DNA of 64,000 bases. Source: Acetatifactor muris (GTDB lineage: Bacteria; Bacillota; Clostridia; Lachnospirales; Lachnospiraceae). Within the stretch, counting starts at the first letter, position 1, and every line of letters begins with the position of its first letter. The notes beneath the pieces are model-generated. The model worked only from the letters and a program-made list of their open reading frames with translations. It was not told the DNA's origin and did no database searches. This document shows positions 33,907 through 43,243 of the stretch, one piece after another. Where the stretch lies: positions 248,001-312,000 of the forward strand of contig NZ_JANJZD010000001.1 of the NCBI RefSeq assembly GCF_024623325.1, read 5' to 3'. Both the position numbers and the translations under genes were made by a program.

Positions 33907-36348
33907 ATGGAAGGAAAAGAGAGAACGGAACAGATGCTGATGACGGACTGGGAATTTGCTCTGGTGAAGAAAGCGCCGACGAGGGCAGATGTGGGGATGA
34001 CGGAAGCGGAGGAGAAGCCGGACATCCCGGAAGGTCTTGTATTTCAGAAGGTTGACCTGCCTCATGACTGGGCGGTGGACATGCCTTTCAACAGAGATAT
34101 GGAGGGTGGCAGGTCTCAGGGATTTCAGGACAGATGGGGAATCGGCTGGTATCGCAAGAACATTTATCTGCAGGAGAAAAAGGTAGACAGTTGCTATATG
34201 CTGGTGTTCGGAGGTGTATATGAGAACTGTACCATATGGATAAACGGAAGGCTGACAGGGAGCCACAGATATGGTTACAGCACTTTTCGACTGGAGATAT
34301 CGGAGTATCTGGAAACGGGAGAAAATGATCTGATTGTCAAAGTGGACAATACGATTTTCCCTGCGGACAGATGGTACAGCGGCTGCGGCATTTACCGCAG
34401 TGTAAGGCTTGTGGAGACAAAAAGAAATCATTTGGATCCGTGGGATGTGACAGTTCATACGGAATTTGACAACGGGAAAGCCATTGTGAAGGTAGATGCC
34501 GGATTGCGGGCCTGTGTGCGGGGAACGCTTCAATATCATGGAACAGGATCGGACTGCGGAACGGAAGCCGGGATGGACAGAGCGGCAAAGGACAGCGTTC
34601 TCAGGACAGAGAATGGGGAGGGCAGGCTGACCTTTGTAGTGGAGGAACCCTGCAGATGGTCGGCGGAGCATCCTGACTTATATGGTCTCACGCTGGAACT
34701 AGTGGAGGACGGCCGGGTATTGGATCGGATCTGCAGAAGAATCGGCTTGCGGGAAATCGAGATGATTCCGGGCAGAGGCATGTTTGTAAACGGGGCAGCG
34801 GTAAAGCTGAAGGGAGTCTGCATCCATCAGGAGTGCGGCGGTCTGGGTACTGCTGTCAGACCGGAAATATGGAGAGAGCGGCTGGCTCTGCTGAAAGAAA
34901 TGGGCTGCAATGCCATCCGGCCGGCTCATCACACTTTTTCGGAAGAATTTATGGATTTATGTGACGAAATGGGTTTCTATGTGTATGAAGAGTGCTTTGA
35001 CAAGTGGAAGGGAGGACTTTACGGACGGTATTTTGATCAGAACTGGAAGCAGGATGTGGAGGCCATGGTGAAACGTGACAGGAACAGGCCGTCTGTGATT
35101 ATCTGGGGTGTGGGCAACGAGGTGGAAAACCAGGGGCAGGAGACCATGCTTTCCCTTCTGCGGATGCTCTGTGACCAGGTGCGGTGTCTGGACGGGACAC
35201 GGCCTGTGACTTATGCCATGAACCCGCATTTTAAGAGAGAAAGTCAGGTTGATCTGTCTAAAATTACAGATATCCAGAAATTCGTGGATGAAGAGAGCGA
35301 TACGGAGATTTACGACCCGCTGGAGAGAGTGGAGAGGATAAGCAGGATAGGAGAAATTGTGGATATTCTTTCCTGCAATTATCAGGAACAGTGGTATGAT
35401 CTGATTCATGAAAAAATGCCGGACAAGCTGATTCTGGGAACGGAATGTTATCAGTATTTCCGCGGTCATTGTGAACAGATGCAGAATTTTACGGATCGCA
35501 TTCCGGCGATGGATGTCATGGAGAGGGATTACTGTATCGGAGGAATGATCTGGACAGGATATGATTACCTGGGCGAATCCATGGGATATCCTGCAAAAGG
35601 CTGGAGCGGCGCCATGATACGCACCAATAATGAGGTGAGACCCATGTATTATTTTTATCAGAACTACTGGACGTCGAAACCGGTGGTACGTTTTGCGGTC
35701 ATGGATTATTCGCTGGAGGATGAGGGCTGTAAAGAGCACTGGGATACGCCGATTTATGCAGAACACTGGCAGTTTCCGCAGTTTAACAGAACTTTGATTC
35801 CCTACAGGATTGTCACAAACTGTGAAGAAGTGGAGCTAAGACTGAATGGTAAGAGATTTTATGTGCCGTCTCCGACAGATTCCGGGAATGGAGTCATTAC
35901 GGGATTTCTTCCCTGGCAGCCGGGGAAGGTGGAGGTTACAGGGTATATCGGAGGAACAGCAGTCTGTACACATGTTGTTGTGACACCGGGACCGGCCACA
36001 GACCTTAAGTTTGTACGGGAATCTGTCAAAATCGAAGATCAGTCTCTGCGGGGGTATCAGCAGCTGCTTACGGTACGTGCCATGGATGCGGCGGGGAATC
36101 TGTATTTCAGGGAAAGTGGCAGAGTCCGTTTCAGAGTGGAAGGGCCTGCGGAAATTCTGGCGGTGGATAATGGAGATGTGACGGGGGGAGAATCCCGGAA
36201 GGAAGACAGAATTCACCTGTACCATGGCTGTGCCAGCGTGATTATCAGGCTGACCGGAGAACCGGGCAGAATTTCCGTATGGGCAGACGGAGACGGACTG
36301 CACAGCGGGCGGTGTGTGGTGGAGGCCGGAGAAATTTCACCGTATTGA
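33907..36348 (+). CDS. Glycoside hydrolase family 2 enzyme (beta-galactosidase/glucuronidase-like)
   Basis: 813-residue cytosolic GH2 enzyme. The N-terminal jelly-roll (VDLPHDWAVDMPFNRD, GIGWYRKNIYL, GVYENCTIWINGRLTGSHRYGY, RWYSGCGIYRSV) leads to an Ig-like domain and a TIM barrel with acid/base Glu405 in GVGNEVEN and nucleophile Glu513 in ILGTECYQ, then C-terminal Ig-like domains (VELRLNGKRF, ILAVDNGDVTG). No signal peptide. It removes terminal beta-linked sugars, most likely galactose, but GH2 specificity cannot be read safely. AAGGAG before ATG 33907 and a promoter 50 bp upstream set the start. It follows the peptide transporter but is separately promoted. Confidence 0.92.
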   Translation: MEGKERTEQMLMTDWEFALVKKAPTRADVGMTEAEEKPDIPEGLVFQKVDLPHDWAVDMPFNRDMEGGRSQGFQDRWGIGWYRKNIYLQEKKVDSCYMLVFGGVYENCTIWINGRLTGSHRYGYSTFRLEISEYLETGENDLIVKVDNTIFPADRWYSGCGIYRSVRLVETKRNHLDPWDVTVHTEFDNGKAIVKVDAGLRACVRGTLQYHGTGSDCGTEAGMDRAAKDSVLRTENGEGRLTFVVEEPCRWSAEHPDLYGLTLELVEDGRVLDRICRRIGLREIEMIPGRGMFVNGAAVKLKGVCIHQECGGLGTAVRPEIWRERLALLKEMGCNAIRPAHHTFSEEFMDLCDEMGFYVYEECFDKWKGGLYGRYFDQNWKQDVEAMVKRDRNRPSVIIWGVGNEVENQGQETMLSLLRMLCDQVRCLDGTRPVTYAMNPHFKRESQVDLSKITDIQKFVDEESDTEIYDPLERVERISRIGEIVDILSCNYQEQWYDLIHEKMPDKLILGTECYQYFRGHCEQMQNFTDRIPAMDVMERDYCIGGMIWTGYDYLGESMGYPAKGWSGAMIRTNNEVRPMYYFYQNYWTSKPVVRFAVMDYSLEDEGCKEHWDTPIYAEHWQFPQFNRTLIPYRIVTNCEEVELRLNGKRFYVPSPTDSGNGVITGFLPWQPGKVEVTGYIGGTAVCTHVVVTPGPATDLKFVRESVKIEDQSLRGYQQLLTVRAMDAAGNLYFRESGRVRFRVEGPAEILAVDNGDVTGGESRKEDRIHLYHGCASVIIRLTGEPGRISVWADGDGLHSGRCVVEAGEISPY

Positions 36349-36373
36349 CACAGCTTCCTTCCCTTGCTAGAAT
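36345..36373 (+). promoter_or_regulatory. Promoter of the hybrid histidine kinase gene
   Basis: -35 TTGACA (36345-36350) overlaps the stop codon of the glycosidase gene; 17-bp spacer ending TGC; -10 TAGAAT (36368-36373). Near-consensus with extended -10. Confidence 0.78.
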
Positions 36374-36417
36374 AGAGATAATGGAGATTGTGTGCAGGAC
36401 AAAGGGAGGAAAAGGAT

Positions 36418-39400
36418 ATGTACCACTGTCATGTTCATTTTTATTTCACAGGTCAAAACTGCAGAGTGTTTGAGATCATAAAAGAAAGTTCTCGGCCGGA
36501 GAATTTTACATATACATTTGCGGCAGATGAAGTGCCTGAAAAGAATGCGGCATCTGAGGCGGATGTTATTGTGGCGAATCTGCAGGGAATGGACGCGGTG
36601 AAGACCGTTCGAACCCTGATTTCAGGCAAGTCGGAAGAGGCCCGGCTGATTCTGGTGGCGGAGAGGATGCAGATGGATCTCCTGACAGGGGAATTGCCGG
36701 AAATAGAAGATATATGGATATCTCCCATGACAGAGGAAGAGATAAAATTTCGGTTTAACCGGTGGCAGGACCGATATAAACAGGATAAGGATTACTGGCA
36801 GACCAGCCATTTTTTTGAAGCTACCATCAACAACATTCCCAATCTGATCTGGTATAAAGATAAAAACGGAATTCACGAGAAGGTAAATGACAGCTTCTGC
36901 AGGACGGTGAATAAGACCAAAGAGCAGGTGGAAGGCCGGGGACACGCGTATATCTGGGATGTGGAGCAGGATGATCCCGCATGTATAGAGTCAGAACGTG
37001 AGGTCATGACCAAGAAAAGGACCTTTGTGTCTGAAGAAATCATCAAAACCGGAGAGGGAATGCGGACGCTTACCACATATAAGTCTCCTTTATATGATAT
37101 TGACGGAAGCGTGATGGGCACGGTAGGCGTTGCCATTGATGTGACGCAGGAGAGGGCCTATGAAGAGGAGATTGTACAGAAAAACCGTACGCTGGAGGCC
37201 CTTTTTACCACCATTGACTGCGGTGTGATCTGTCACACGATAGATGGAAGCAGAATTCTCAGTATCAACAGAGCCGCGCTTCAGATTCTGGGATACAGGA
37301 CGCCGGAAGATCTGATGGAGGAAGGCTTTGACATGATTGCCTCTTCTGTTCTGGAAGAAGACAGAGAAGCGCTTCAGGAGAGCATCGAGGATCTGAAGAA
37401 AGAGGGAGACAGCGTCAGTGTGGAGTATCGGATCCGGCATAAAAGCGGTGATATTCTGCATATTATGGGGAATGTCAAGCTGATAAGAGAGAATGGGGAA
37501 CTGTTTTATCAGCGTTTTCTTTTGGACTGTACGGCTCAGAAGCAGCAGGAAAAGCAGAATGAAAGACGCCAGATGGAGCTGGTGAAAGCGCTGAGCATTG
37601 ACTACAGTCTGGTATGCTATTTTGATCTGGAGACGGGCAGCGGCAGGCTGCTTCAGGATGATGAAGGCAGACAGATATTTGGCAGTGTGTTTGACGGGAA
37701 TATATCGCTGGAAGAAAGTATGGGGCGGTACATAGAGGAGTTCGTGTACGAAGAAGATCAGGATATGCTGCGGCAGGCTTCTTTGCCTGGAAAGATCAAA
37801 CAGGAACTGGAAGAAAAAATGCAGTATTATGTGAACTATCGTGTACACGGAGCAGAGGGTGTCAGATATTTTCAGGTTAAGGCGGTGCGGGCCGGCGCCT
37901 GGGATGATGAGACACGGGGGATTGTTCTGGGATTCCGAAGCGTGGACGATGAGATTCGCAGCGAGATGGAGCAGAAGCGGCTTCTGGAAGATGCATTGCT
38001 GCAGGCGAATAAGGCAAGCAAGGCAAAGAGCGTATTTCTCTCCAATATGTCTCATGATATCCGCACACCTATGAATGCGATAGTAGGCTTTACGGCGCTG
38101 GCGATTACCCATGTGGATCACAGGGAGCAGGTGGAAGAATATCTGAAGAAAATCATGACTTCCGGGAATCATCTGCTGAGCCTGATCAATGACGTGCTGG
38201 ATATGAGCCGTATCGAGAGCGGCAAGATACATCTGGAAGAGAAACCCTGCAGTCTGCCGGATATTCTGCATGGATTGCGGAATATACTGCAGGCTGACAT
38301 CAATGCAAAGCAGCTGGAACTGTACATGGATACCGTGGATGTCTGGGACGAGGAAATTTACTGCGACAAGCTGCGGCTGAACCAGGTGCTGTTAAATCTG
38401 CTGAGCAATTCGGTCAAGTATACCGGCGCAGGCGGGATTGTCAGTATGCGCGTTACGGAAAAGGCCGGTGCACCTGCCGGGCATGCCATTTATGAGTTCT
38501 GCATCAGGGATACCGGAATCGGCATGAGCGAGGAATTTGTGGCGCATATTTTCGAGCCTTTTGAGCGTGAGGAGAATACTACCATCAGCGGCATTCAGGG
38601 AACCGGGCTGGGAATGGCCATCACGAAGAATATAGTGGACATGATGAACGGTACTATTGAAGTGAAGAGCGAGCAGGGAGTGGGGACAGAATTCAGAGCC
38701 TGCTTTACCTTCCGGCTGGATACCGGGGTGAAAGAGCCGTATGATATAGCTGAACTGAAGAACTGCAGGGCGCTGGTGGTGGATGACGATTTTAACACCT
38801 GTGACAGTGTATCCTATATGCTGCAGCAGATTGGAATGCGGGCTGAGTGGACATTGTCCGGAAAGGAAGCAGTGCTGCGTACACATCAGGCGCTGATGCG
38901 GGGAGACAGCTATTCCGTGTATATTATCGACTGGCTGCTGCCTGATATGAACGGCATTGAAGTGACAAGAAGAATCCGGAAGGAAATGGGAGAGGAAGTT
39001 CCTGTGATTGTGCTGACCGCATATGACTGGTCGGACATTGAGGATGAGGCAAAGGAAGCGGGAGTGACGGCTTTTTGCAGCAAGCCGCTGTTCCTGTCAG
39101 AACTGAGAAGCTGTCTGCGGTCCGTTATCAATGCGGAGGAAGAAGAGGAGGAAAAAGAGCAGGAGGAACTGGTAAGGCATCATACAGGACGCATTCTGCT
39201 GGCGGAGGATGTGGAGCTGAATCAGGAGATTGCAGTGGCAATTCTGGGAGATGCAGGCTTTACCACAGAGGTTGCGGAGAACGGCAGGATAGCAGTGGAG
39301 ATGCTGAGGAAATCTCAGCCGGGCTATTATCAGCTGGTACTTATGGATGTACAGATGCCTGTGATGAACGGTTATGAGGCGGCAAAGGCCATTCGGAAAC

Positions 39401-39561
39401 TGGAGAACCGGAAACTGGCATCGATACCGATTATTGCCATGACTGCCAATGCTTTTGAAGAGGACAGAAAGGAAGCGCTGGCAAGCGGAATGAACGGACA
39501 TATAGCGAAACCCATCGATGTGGATAACCTGATCAGTACGCTGGATGAAATTCTGGGCTGA
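36418..39561 (+). CDS. Hybrid sensor histidine kinase with PAS domains and two receiver domains
   Basis: 1047-residue cytoplasmic signalling protein without membrane helices. Order: an N-terminal degenerate receiver-like region (~1-120), PAS domain (NNIPNLIWYKDKNGIHEKVN), a second PAS (TIDCGVICHTIDGSRILSIN), a third PAS-like region, HisKA with phospho-acceptor His546 (SNMSHDIRTPMN), HATPase (NQVLLNLLSNSVKYT, DTGIGMSEEF, GTGLGMAI), receiver 1 with Asp838 (IIDWLLPDMNG) and receiver 2 with Asp977 (LVLMDVQMPVMNG). No output DNA-binding domain and no cognate regulator adjacent. GGAGG before ATG 36418 sets the start. Such kinases are common in Lachnospiraceae; the signal is unknown. Confidence 0.93.
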   Translation: MYHCHVHFYFTGQNCRVFEIIKESSRPENFTYTFAADEVPEKNAASEADVIVANLQGMDAVKTVRTLISGKSEEARLILVAERMQMDLLTGELPEIEDIWISPMTEEEIKFRFNRWQDRYKQDKDYWQTSHFFEATINNIPNLIWYKDKNGIHEKVNDSFCRTVNKTKEQVEGRGHAYIWDVEQDDPACIESEREVMTKKRTFVSEEIIKTGEGMRTLTTYKSPLYDIDGSVMGTVGVAIDVTQERAYEEEIVQKNRTLEALFTTIDCGVICHTIDGSRILSINRAALQILGYRTPEDLMEEGFDMIASSVLEEDREALQESIEDLKKEGDSVSVEYRIRHKSGDILHIMGNVKLIRENGELFYQRFLLDCTAQKQQEKQNERRQMELVKALSIDYSLVCYFDLETGSGRLLQDDEGRQIFGSVFDGNISLEESMGRYIEEFVYEEDQDMLRQASLPGKIKQELEEKMQYYVNYRVHGAEGVRYFQVKAVRAGAWDDETRGIVLGFRSVDDEIRSEMEQKRLLEDALLQANKASKAKSVFLSNMSHDIRTPMNAIVGFTALAITHVDHREQVEEYLKKIMTSGNHLLSLINDVLDMSRIESGKIHLEEKPCSLPDILHGLRNILQADINAKQLELYMDTVDVWDEEIYCDKLRLNQVLLNLLSNSVKYTGAGGIVSMRVTEKAGAPAGHAIYEFCIRDTGIGMSEEFVAHIFEPFEREENTTISGIQGTGLGMAITKNIVDMMNGTIEVKSEQGVGTEFRACFTFRLDTGVKEPYDIAELKNCRALVVDDDFNTCDSVSYMLQQIGMRAEWTLSGKEAVLRTHQALMRGDSYSVYIIDWLLPDMNGIEVTRRIRKEMGEEVPVIVLTAYDWSDIEDEAKEAGVTAFCSKPLFLSELRSCLRSVINAEEEEEEKEQEELVRHHTGRILLAEDVELNQEIAVAILGDAGFTTEVAENGRIAVEMLRKSQPGYYQLVLMDVQMPVMNGYEAAKAIRKLENRKLASIPIIAMTANAFEEDRKEALASGMNGHIAKPIDVDNLISTLDEILG

Positions 39562-39597
39562 ACCGTTACTCTTTATCAAAATTTAATGGGAAAGTGA

Positions 39598-39626
39598 TTG
39601 CAAATAGACAGGGACTATGCTAAACT
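39598..39626 (+). promoter_or_regulatory. Promoter of the butyrate operon
   Basis: -35 TTGCAA (39598-39603), 17-bp spacer, -10 TAAACT (39621-39626), 62 bp before thlA. Confidence 0.62.
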
Positions 39627-39688
39627 GGAAGCAGCCAAAATGACAAAAAAATAACAATCAATACAAATTATTTTTGGAGGAGAAAAAA

Positions 39689-40873
39689 ATGGCAAAGAAA
39701 GTAGTTTTAGCCGGTGCATGCCGTACCGCAATCGGTACCATGGGCGGCACACTGAGCACGACCCCCGTAGTTGAGCTGGGTGCAATTGTTATCAAGGAAG
39801 CCCTGAGCAGGGCGGGAGTAAAGCCTGAAGATGTAGATCAGGTGTACATGGGATGTGTCATCCAGGCAGGACAGGGCCAGAACGTAGCGCGTCAGGCATC
39901 CATCAAAGCAGGACTGCCCATCGAAGTGCCTGCAGTGACCATGAATGTGGTGTGCGGTTCCGGTCTGAACTGTGTCAACCAGGCTGCACAGATGATTATG
40001 GCCGGAGATGCGGATATTGTAGTGGCCGGCGGTATGGAGAATATGTCCATGGCGCCTTATGCAATTCCACAGGCCCGCTACGGGTACAGAATGAATAACG
40101 GTACTCTGGTGGATACCATGATTAAGGATGCACTCTGGGACGCTTTCAATGATTATCATATGATTACCACCGCGGACAACATCTGCCGTGAGTGGGGCCT
40201 GACCAGGGAAGAGCTTGATCAGTTCGCATTAAAGAGCCAGCAGAAGGCTGAAGCGGCACAGAAATCCGGTGCATTTGATGCGGAAATCGTACCTGTTATG
40301 GTGAAGAAGAAAAAGGAAGTTGTTGAATTTAAGGTTGACGAAGGCCCCAGAGCAGGGTCCACCATCGAGGGACTTGCGAAGCTTCGTCCCATCAATCCCG
40401 ACGGTTTTGTGACTGCAGGCAACGCATCCGGAATCAATGACGGTGCTGCAGCCATTGTGGTCATGAGCGAGGAGAAGGCGAAGGAACTGGGTGTGAAGCC
40501 TATGGCTACCTTTGTGGCAGGCGCCCTTGCAGGCGTTCGTCCTGAAGTGATGGGTATCGGCCCCGTGGCAGCCACGAAGAAGGTTCTGGCGAAGACCGGA
40601 ATGAAGATTGAAGACTTTGATATCATCGAAGCGAACGAGGCGTTTGCTGCTCAGTCAGTGGCAGTGGGCAAAGATCTGGGCATTGATGTGGATAAGCAGC
40701 TGAACCCCAACGGCGGAGCCATTGCATTGGGTCATCCTGTAGGTGCTTCCGGATGCCGTATTCTGGTGACACTGCTTCATGAGATGCAGGCGAAGGGTGC
40801 GAAGACCGGACTTGCAACGCTGTGCATCGGCGGCGGCATGGGCTGCTCTACCATTGTGAAGATTGAAGACTAA
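39689..40873 (+). CDS. thlA: Acetyl-CoA acetyltransferase (thiolase)
   Basis: Condenses two acetyl-CoA to acetoacetyl-CoA, the first step of the butyryl-CoA pathway. 394 residues, standard length. Active-site Cys in [13 protein letters not shown] (~88), [26 protein letters not shown], the catalytic His in [10 protein letters not shown] and second Cys in [15 protein letters not shown] is 7-8 bp before ATG 39689. First gene of the cluster; a hybrid kinase ends 127 bp upstream. Downstream is an unusual duplicated repeat before crt. Confidence 0.97.
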   Translation: MAKKVVLAGACRTAIGTMGGTLSTTPVVELGAIVIKEALSRAGVKPEDVDQVYMGCVIQAGQGQNVARQASIKAGLPIEVPAVTMNVVCGSGLNCVNQAAQMIMAGDADIVVAGGMENMSMAPYAIPQARYGYRMNNGTLVDTMIKDALWDAFNDYHMITTADNICREWGLTREELDQFALKSQQKAEAAQKSGAFDAEIVPVMVKKKKEVVEFKVDEGPRAGSTIEGLAKLRPINPDGFVTAGNASGINDGAAAIVVMSEEKAKELGVKPMATFVAGALAGVRPEVMGIGPVAATKKVLAKTGMKIEDFDIIEANEAFAAQSVAVGKDLGIDVDKQLNPNGGAIALGHPVGASGCRILVTLLHEMQAKGAKTGLATLCIGGGMGCSTIVKIED

Positions 40874-40954
40874 AATAAACGCATGATTTTCAGCAGGAAG
40901 AATGACTCTGCCTTGAGACATTCTTCCTTTGCTGAGGAAAAATATTATAGGAGT

Positions 40955-41167
40955 GCGGAACTCAAAACAGCAGTTTTACGAACAGTACCCGAAAGGATTT
41001 ACAGACGCGGATGCGGCTGGAAATCCTTTCATGGAAGGGGAATGGAGGAAAACTGCGGAACTCAAAACAGCAGTTTTACGAACAGTGCCCGAAAGGATTT
41101 ACAGACGCAGATGCGGCTGGAAATCCTTTCATGGGAGGGGGAATGGAGGAAAACTGCGGAACTCAAA
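40955..41167 (+). repeat. Two-and-a-bit copies of a ~100-bp structured repeat between thlA and crt
   Basis: Copies start at 40955, 41054 and (first 13 bp only) 41155; units are 99 and 101 bp and nearly identical. Each holds two hairpins: AAAACAGCAGTTTT, and GAAAGGATTT pairing perfectly with AAATCCTTTC across a 20-nt loop, followed by a GGAGG-like box. The length difference breaks any reading frame, so this is RNA- or DNA-level structure, not protein. It fills the 308-bp gap between the genes and would be transcribed in the operon mRNA. Confidence 0.85.
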
Positions 41168-41181
41168 TAGGAGAACAAACC

Positions 41182-41967
41182 ATGGAATTTATATTATACG
41201 AACAAAAAGGTGAGTACGCCATTATCACCATCAATCGTGAAAAGGCTCTGAATGCGCTGAATTCTACCGTACTGGAAGAGCTTGACAAGACCATTGACGC
41301 GGTGGATATCAATACAGTGCGCTGTCTGATTCTCACCGGTGCAGGCCAGAAATCTTTTGTGGCAGGTGCGGATATCGGCGAGATGAGTACTCTGACAAAG
41401 GCGGAGGGAGAAGCCTTCGGGAAGAAGGGCAATGATGTATTCCGTAAGCTGGAGACACTGCCGATTCCTGTTATTGCAGCGGTTAACGGATTTGCATTGG
41501 GCGGAGGCTGTGAGCTTTCCATGAGCTGTGATATCAGAATCTGTTCCGACAATGCAGTATTCGGTCAGCCGGAGGTTGGACTGGGGATTACCCCTGGCTT
41601 CGGCGGAACCCAGAGACTGGCTCGTCTGGTGGGAGCCGGAATGGCAAAGCAGATGATTTATACCGCACGCAATATCAAGGCGGACGAGGCATACAGAATT
41701 GGCCTGGTCAATGCTGTTTATCCTCAGGAGGAGCTGCTTCCCGCCGCAGAGAAGATGGCTGCAGGAATCGCAAAAAATGCGCCCATAGCTGTCCGCAACT
41801 GCAAGAAAGCCATCAATGAGGGACTGGATGTGGATATGGACCAGGCGCTTGTAATCGAGGAGAAGCTGTTCGGTGACTGCTTTGAGACCGAAGATCAGAA
41901 GTATGGTATGGCCTTCTTCCTTGACAAGAACAAGGAGAAGGTGAAGGAGCCGTTCAGGAACTGCTGA
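41182..41967 (+). CDS. crt: 3-hydroxybutyryl-CoA dehydratase (crotonase)
   Basis: Removes water from 3-hydroxybutyryl-CoA to give crotonyl-CoA. 261 residues of the crotonase fold: oxyanion-hole segment AGADIGEMS, then GFALGGGCELSMSCD and PEVGLGITPGFGGTQRLARLVG with the two catalytic Glu. AGGAG lies 7 bp before ATG 41182; the frame is open further upstream through the repeat, but that extension is repeat-derived. Second gene of the butyrate operon, followed after 11 bp by a small membrane protein gene. Confidence 0.96.
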   Translation: MEFILYEQKGEYAIITINREKALNALNSTVLEELDKTIDAVDINTVRCLILTGAGQKSFVAGADIGEMSTLTKAEGEAFGKKGNDVFRKLETLPIPVIAAVNGFALGGGCELSMSCDIRICSDNAVFGQPEVGLGITPGFGGTQRLARLVGAGMAKQMIYTARNIKADEAYRIGLVNAVYPQEELLPAAEKMAAGIAKNAPIAVRNCKKAINEGLDVDMDQALVIEEKLFGDCFETEDQKYGMAFFLDKNKEKVKEPFRNC

Positions 41968-41978
41968 GGAGGATGACT

Positions 41979-42167
41979 ATGGATAAGAAAAGAATAATCT
42001 GTTTGACAGCAGGTATTCTGTTCATTGCGGCAGGCGCTGTTCTGCTTTATATGGGAATGGACAATGGAGATATTACGATAAAGATAGGCGGCGGTGCCAT
42101 TATTGTAGGCGGATTGGCGTTTCTCATGGAGAGCACAAAGAAAAAGAATTCAAATAAGGAGGACTGA
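41979..42167 (+). CDS. Small two-helix membrane protein inside the butyrate operon
   Basis: 62-residue protein with two hydrophobic helices (about 7-26 and 36-51) joined by GMDNGDITIKIGG, and a Lys/Asn-rich cytoplasmic tail. AGGAGG is 6 bp before ATG 41979, which I prefer over the ATG at 41973 that abuts it. It is placed between crt and hbd with gaps of 11 and 3 bp, so it is surely co-transcribed and probably co-translated. No family is recognised. A role in anchoring or regulating the pathway is only a suggestion. Confidence 0.78.
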   Translation: MDKKRIICLTAGILFIAAGAVLLYMGMDNGDITIKIGGGAIIVGGLAFLMESTKKKNSNKED

Positions 42168-42170
42168 TTA

Positions 42171-43013
42171 ATGAAAGTAGGTATTATCGGGGCGGGCACC
42201 ATGGGTGCAGGAATCGCTCAGGCATTTGCCATGACGGAAGGATATGAAGTATGCCTTTGCGACATCAAACAGGAGTTCGCTGATGGAGGCAAGGCCAGAA
42301 TTCTGAAGAATCTGAACTTTCTGGTAGGGAAAGAGAAAATGACGCAGGAGGCAGCAGATGCCATTTCTGCGAAAATTGCTACAGGTCTGAAGGATATCTG
42401 CACAGACTGTGATCTGGTAATTGAAGTTGCACCTGAGAACATGCAGATTAAGAAGACTACTTTCAAGGAACTTCAGGAAATTGTAAAACCTGAGTGCATT
42501 TTTGCAACCAATACCTCATCCCTTTCCATCACGGAGATCGGAGCCGGACTGGACAGACCCATGATCGGTATGCACTTCTTCAACCCGGCAGACAGAATGA
42601 AGCTGGTGGAAGTGATTGCAGGGGCCAACACTCCCGACGAGCTGGTAGAGAAGATCAAGGCTATCTCGGTGGAAATCGGCAAGACTCCCGTAGAGGTAAA
42701 GGAAGCGCCCGGATTTGTGGTTAACAGAATTCTGATTCCCATGATCAATGAGGCCATCGGCATTTATGCGGAAGGCATTGCCAGCGTGGAAGATATTGAT
42801 ACAGCTATGAAGCTGGGTGCCTCTCACCCCATGGGACCTCTGGCGCTTGGCGACCTGGTAGGTCTTGACATTGTGCTTGCCATCATGGAAGTACTGCAGA
42901 ATGAGACGGGAGATTCCAAATATCGTCCTCATCCGCTGCTCCGCAAGATGGTTCGCGCAGGCAAGCTGGGCAAGAAGACCGGTGTGGGCTTCTACGACTA
43001 CAGCAAAAAGTAA
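42171..43013 (+). CDS. hbd: 3-hydroxybutyryl-CoA dehydrogenase
   Basis: Reduces acetoacetyl-CoA to 3-hydroxybutyryl-CoA with NAD(P)H. 280 residues: Rossmann [14 protein letters not shown] at the start, [12 protein letters not shown], the catalytic His in [35 protein letters not shown], and the C-terminal domain with [15 protein letters not shown] and GVGFYDY. AAGGAGG precedes ATG 42171. Third enzyme gene of the cluster. A CCTGCTTC/GAAGCAGG hairpin lies just after the stop, followed by a new promoter before bcd. Confidence 0.97.
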   Translation: MKVGIIGAGTMGAGIAQAFAMTEGYEVCLCDIKQEFADGGKARILKNLNFLVGKEKMTQEAADAISAKIATGLKDICTDCDLVIEVAPENMQIKKTTFKELQEIVKPECIFATNTSSLSITEIGAGLDRPMIGMHFFNPADRMKLVEVIAGANTPDELVEKIKAISVEIGKTPVEVKEAPGFVVNRILIPMINEAIGIYAEGIASVEDIDTAMKLGASHPMGPLALGDLVGLDIVLAIMEVLQNETGDSKYRPHPLLRKMVRAGKLGKKTGVGFYDYSKK

Positions 43014-43150
43014 GGTCCTGCTTCGGAAGGGAAGCAGGGTAACTTTGAACAGGCAATACAATCACTGCGCCGGTTCCGGTGCAGTGGTTTTGCGCGCAGA
43101 GGAGGTGACTTCTGTTCATTCTGTGAGCAGTAGCCGGACTTCCCTGCCGG

Positions 43151-43180
43151 TTGACACAGCTGACTGCAGTTCGATATTCT
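43151..43180 (+). promoter_or_regulatory. Internal promoter before bcd
   Basis: Perfect -35 TTGACA (43151-43156), 18-bp spacer, -10 TATTCT (43175-43180), about 64 bp before bcd. It would let bcd-etfBA be made apart from thlA-crt-hbd. Confidence 0.7.
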
Positions 43181-43243
43181 GTCTGAACGGCTGCGGCGGT
43201 TATGACAAAGGAAGTTAAAATAAATAATGGAGGAATGGTAATC

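Noticed and set aside
40883..41213. Several frames through the thlA-crt repeats
   Set aside because: They change frame between the 99- and 101-bp copies, so the repeat is not coding.
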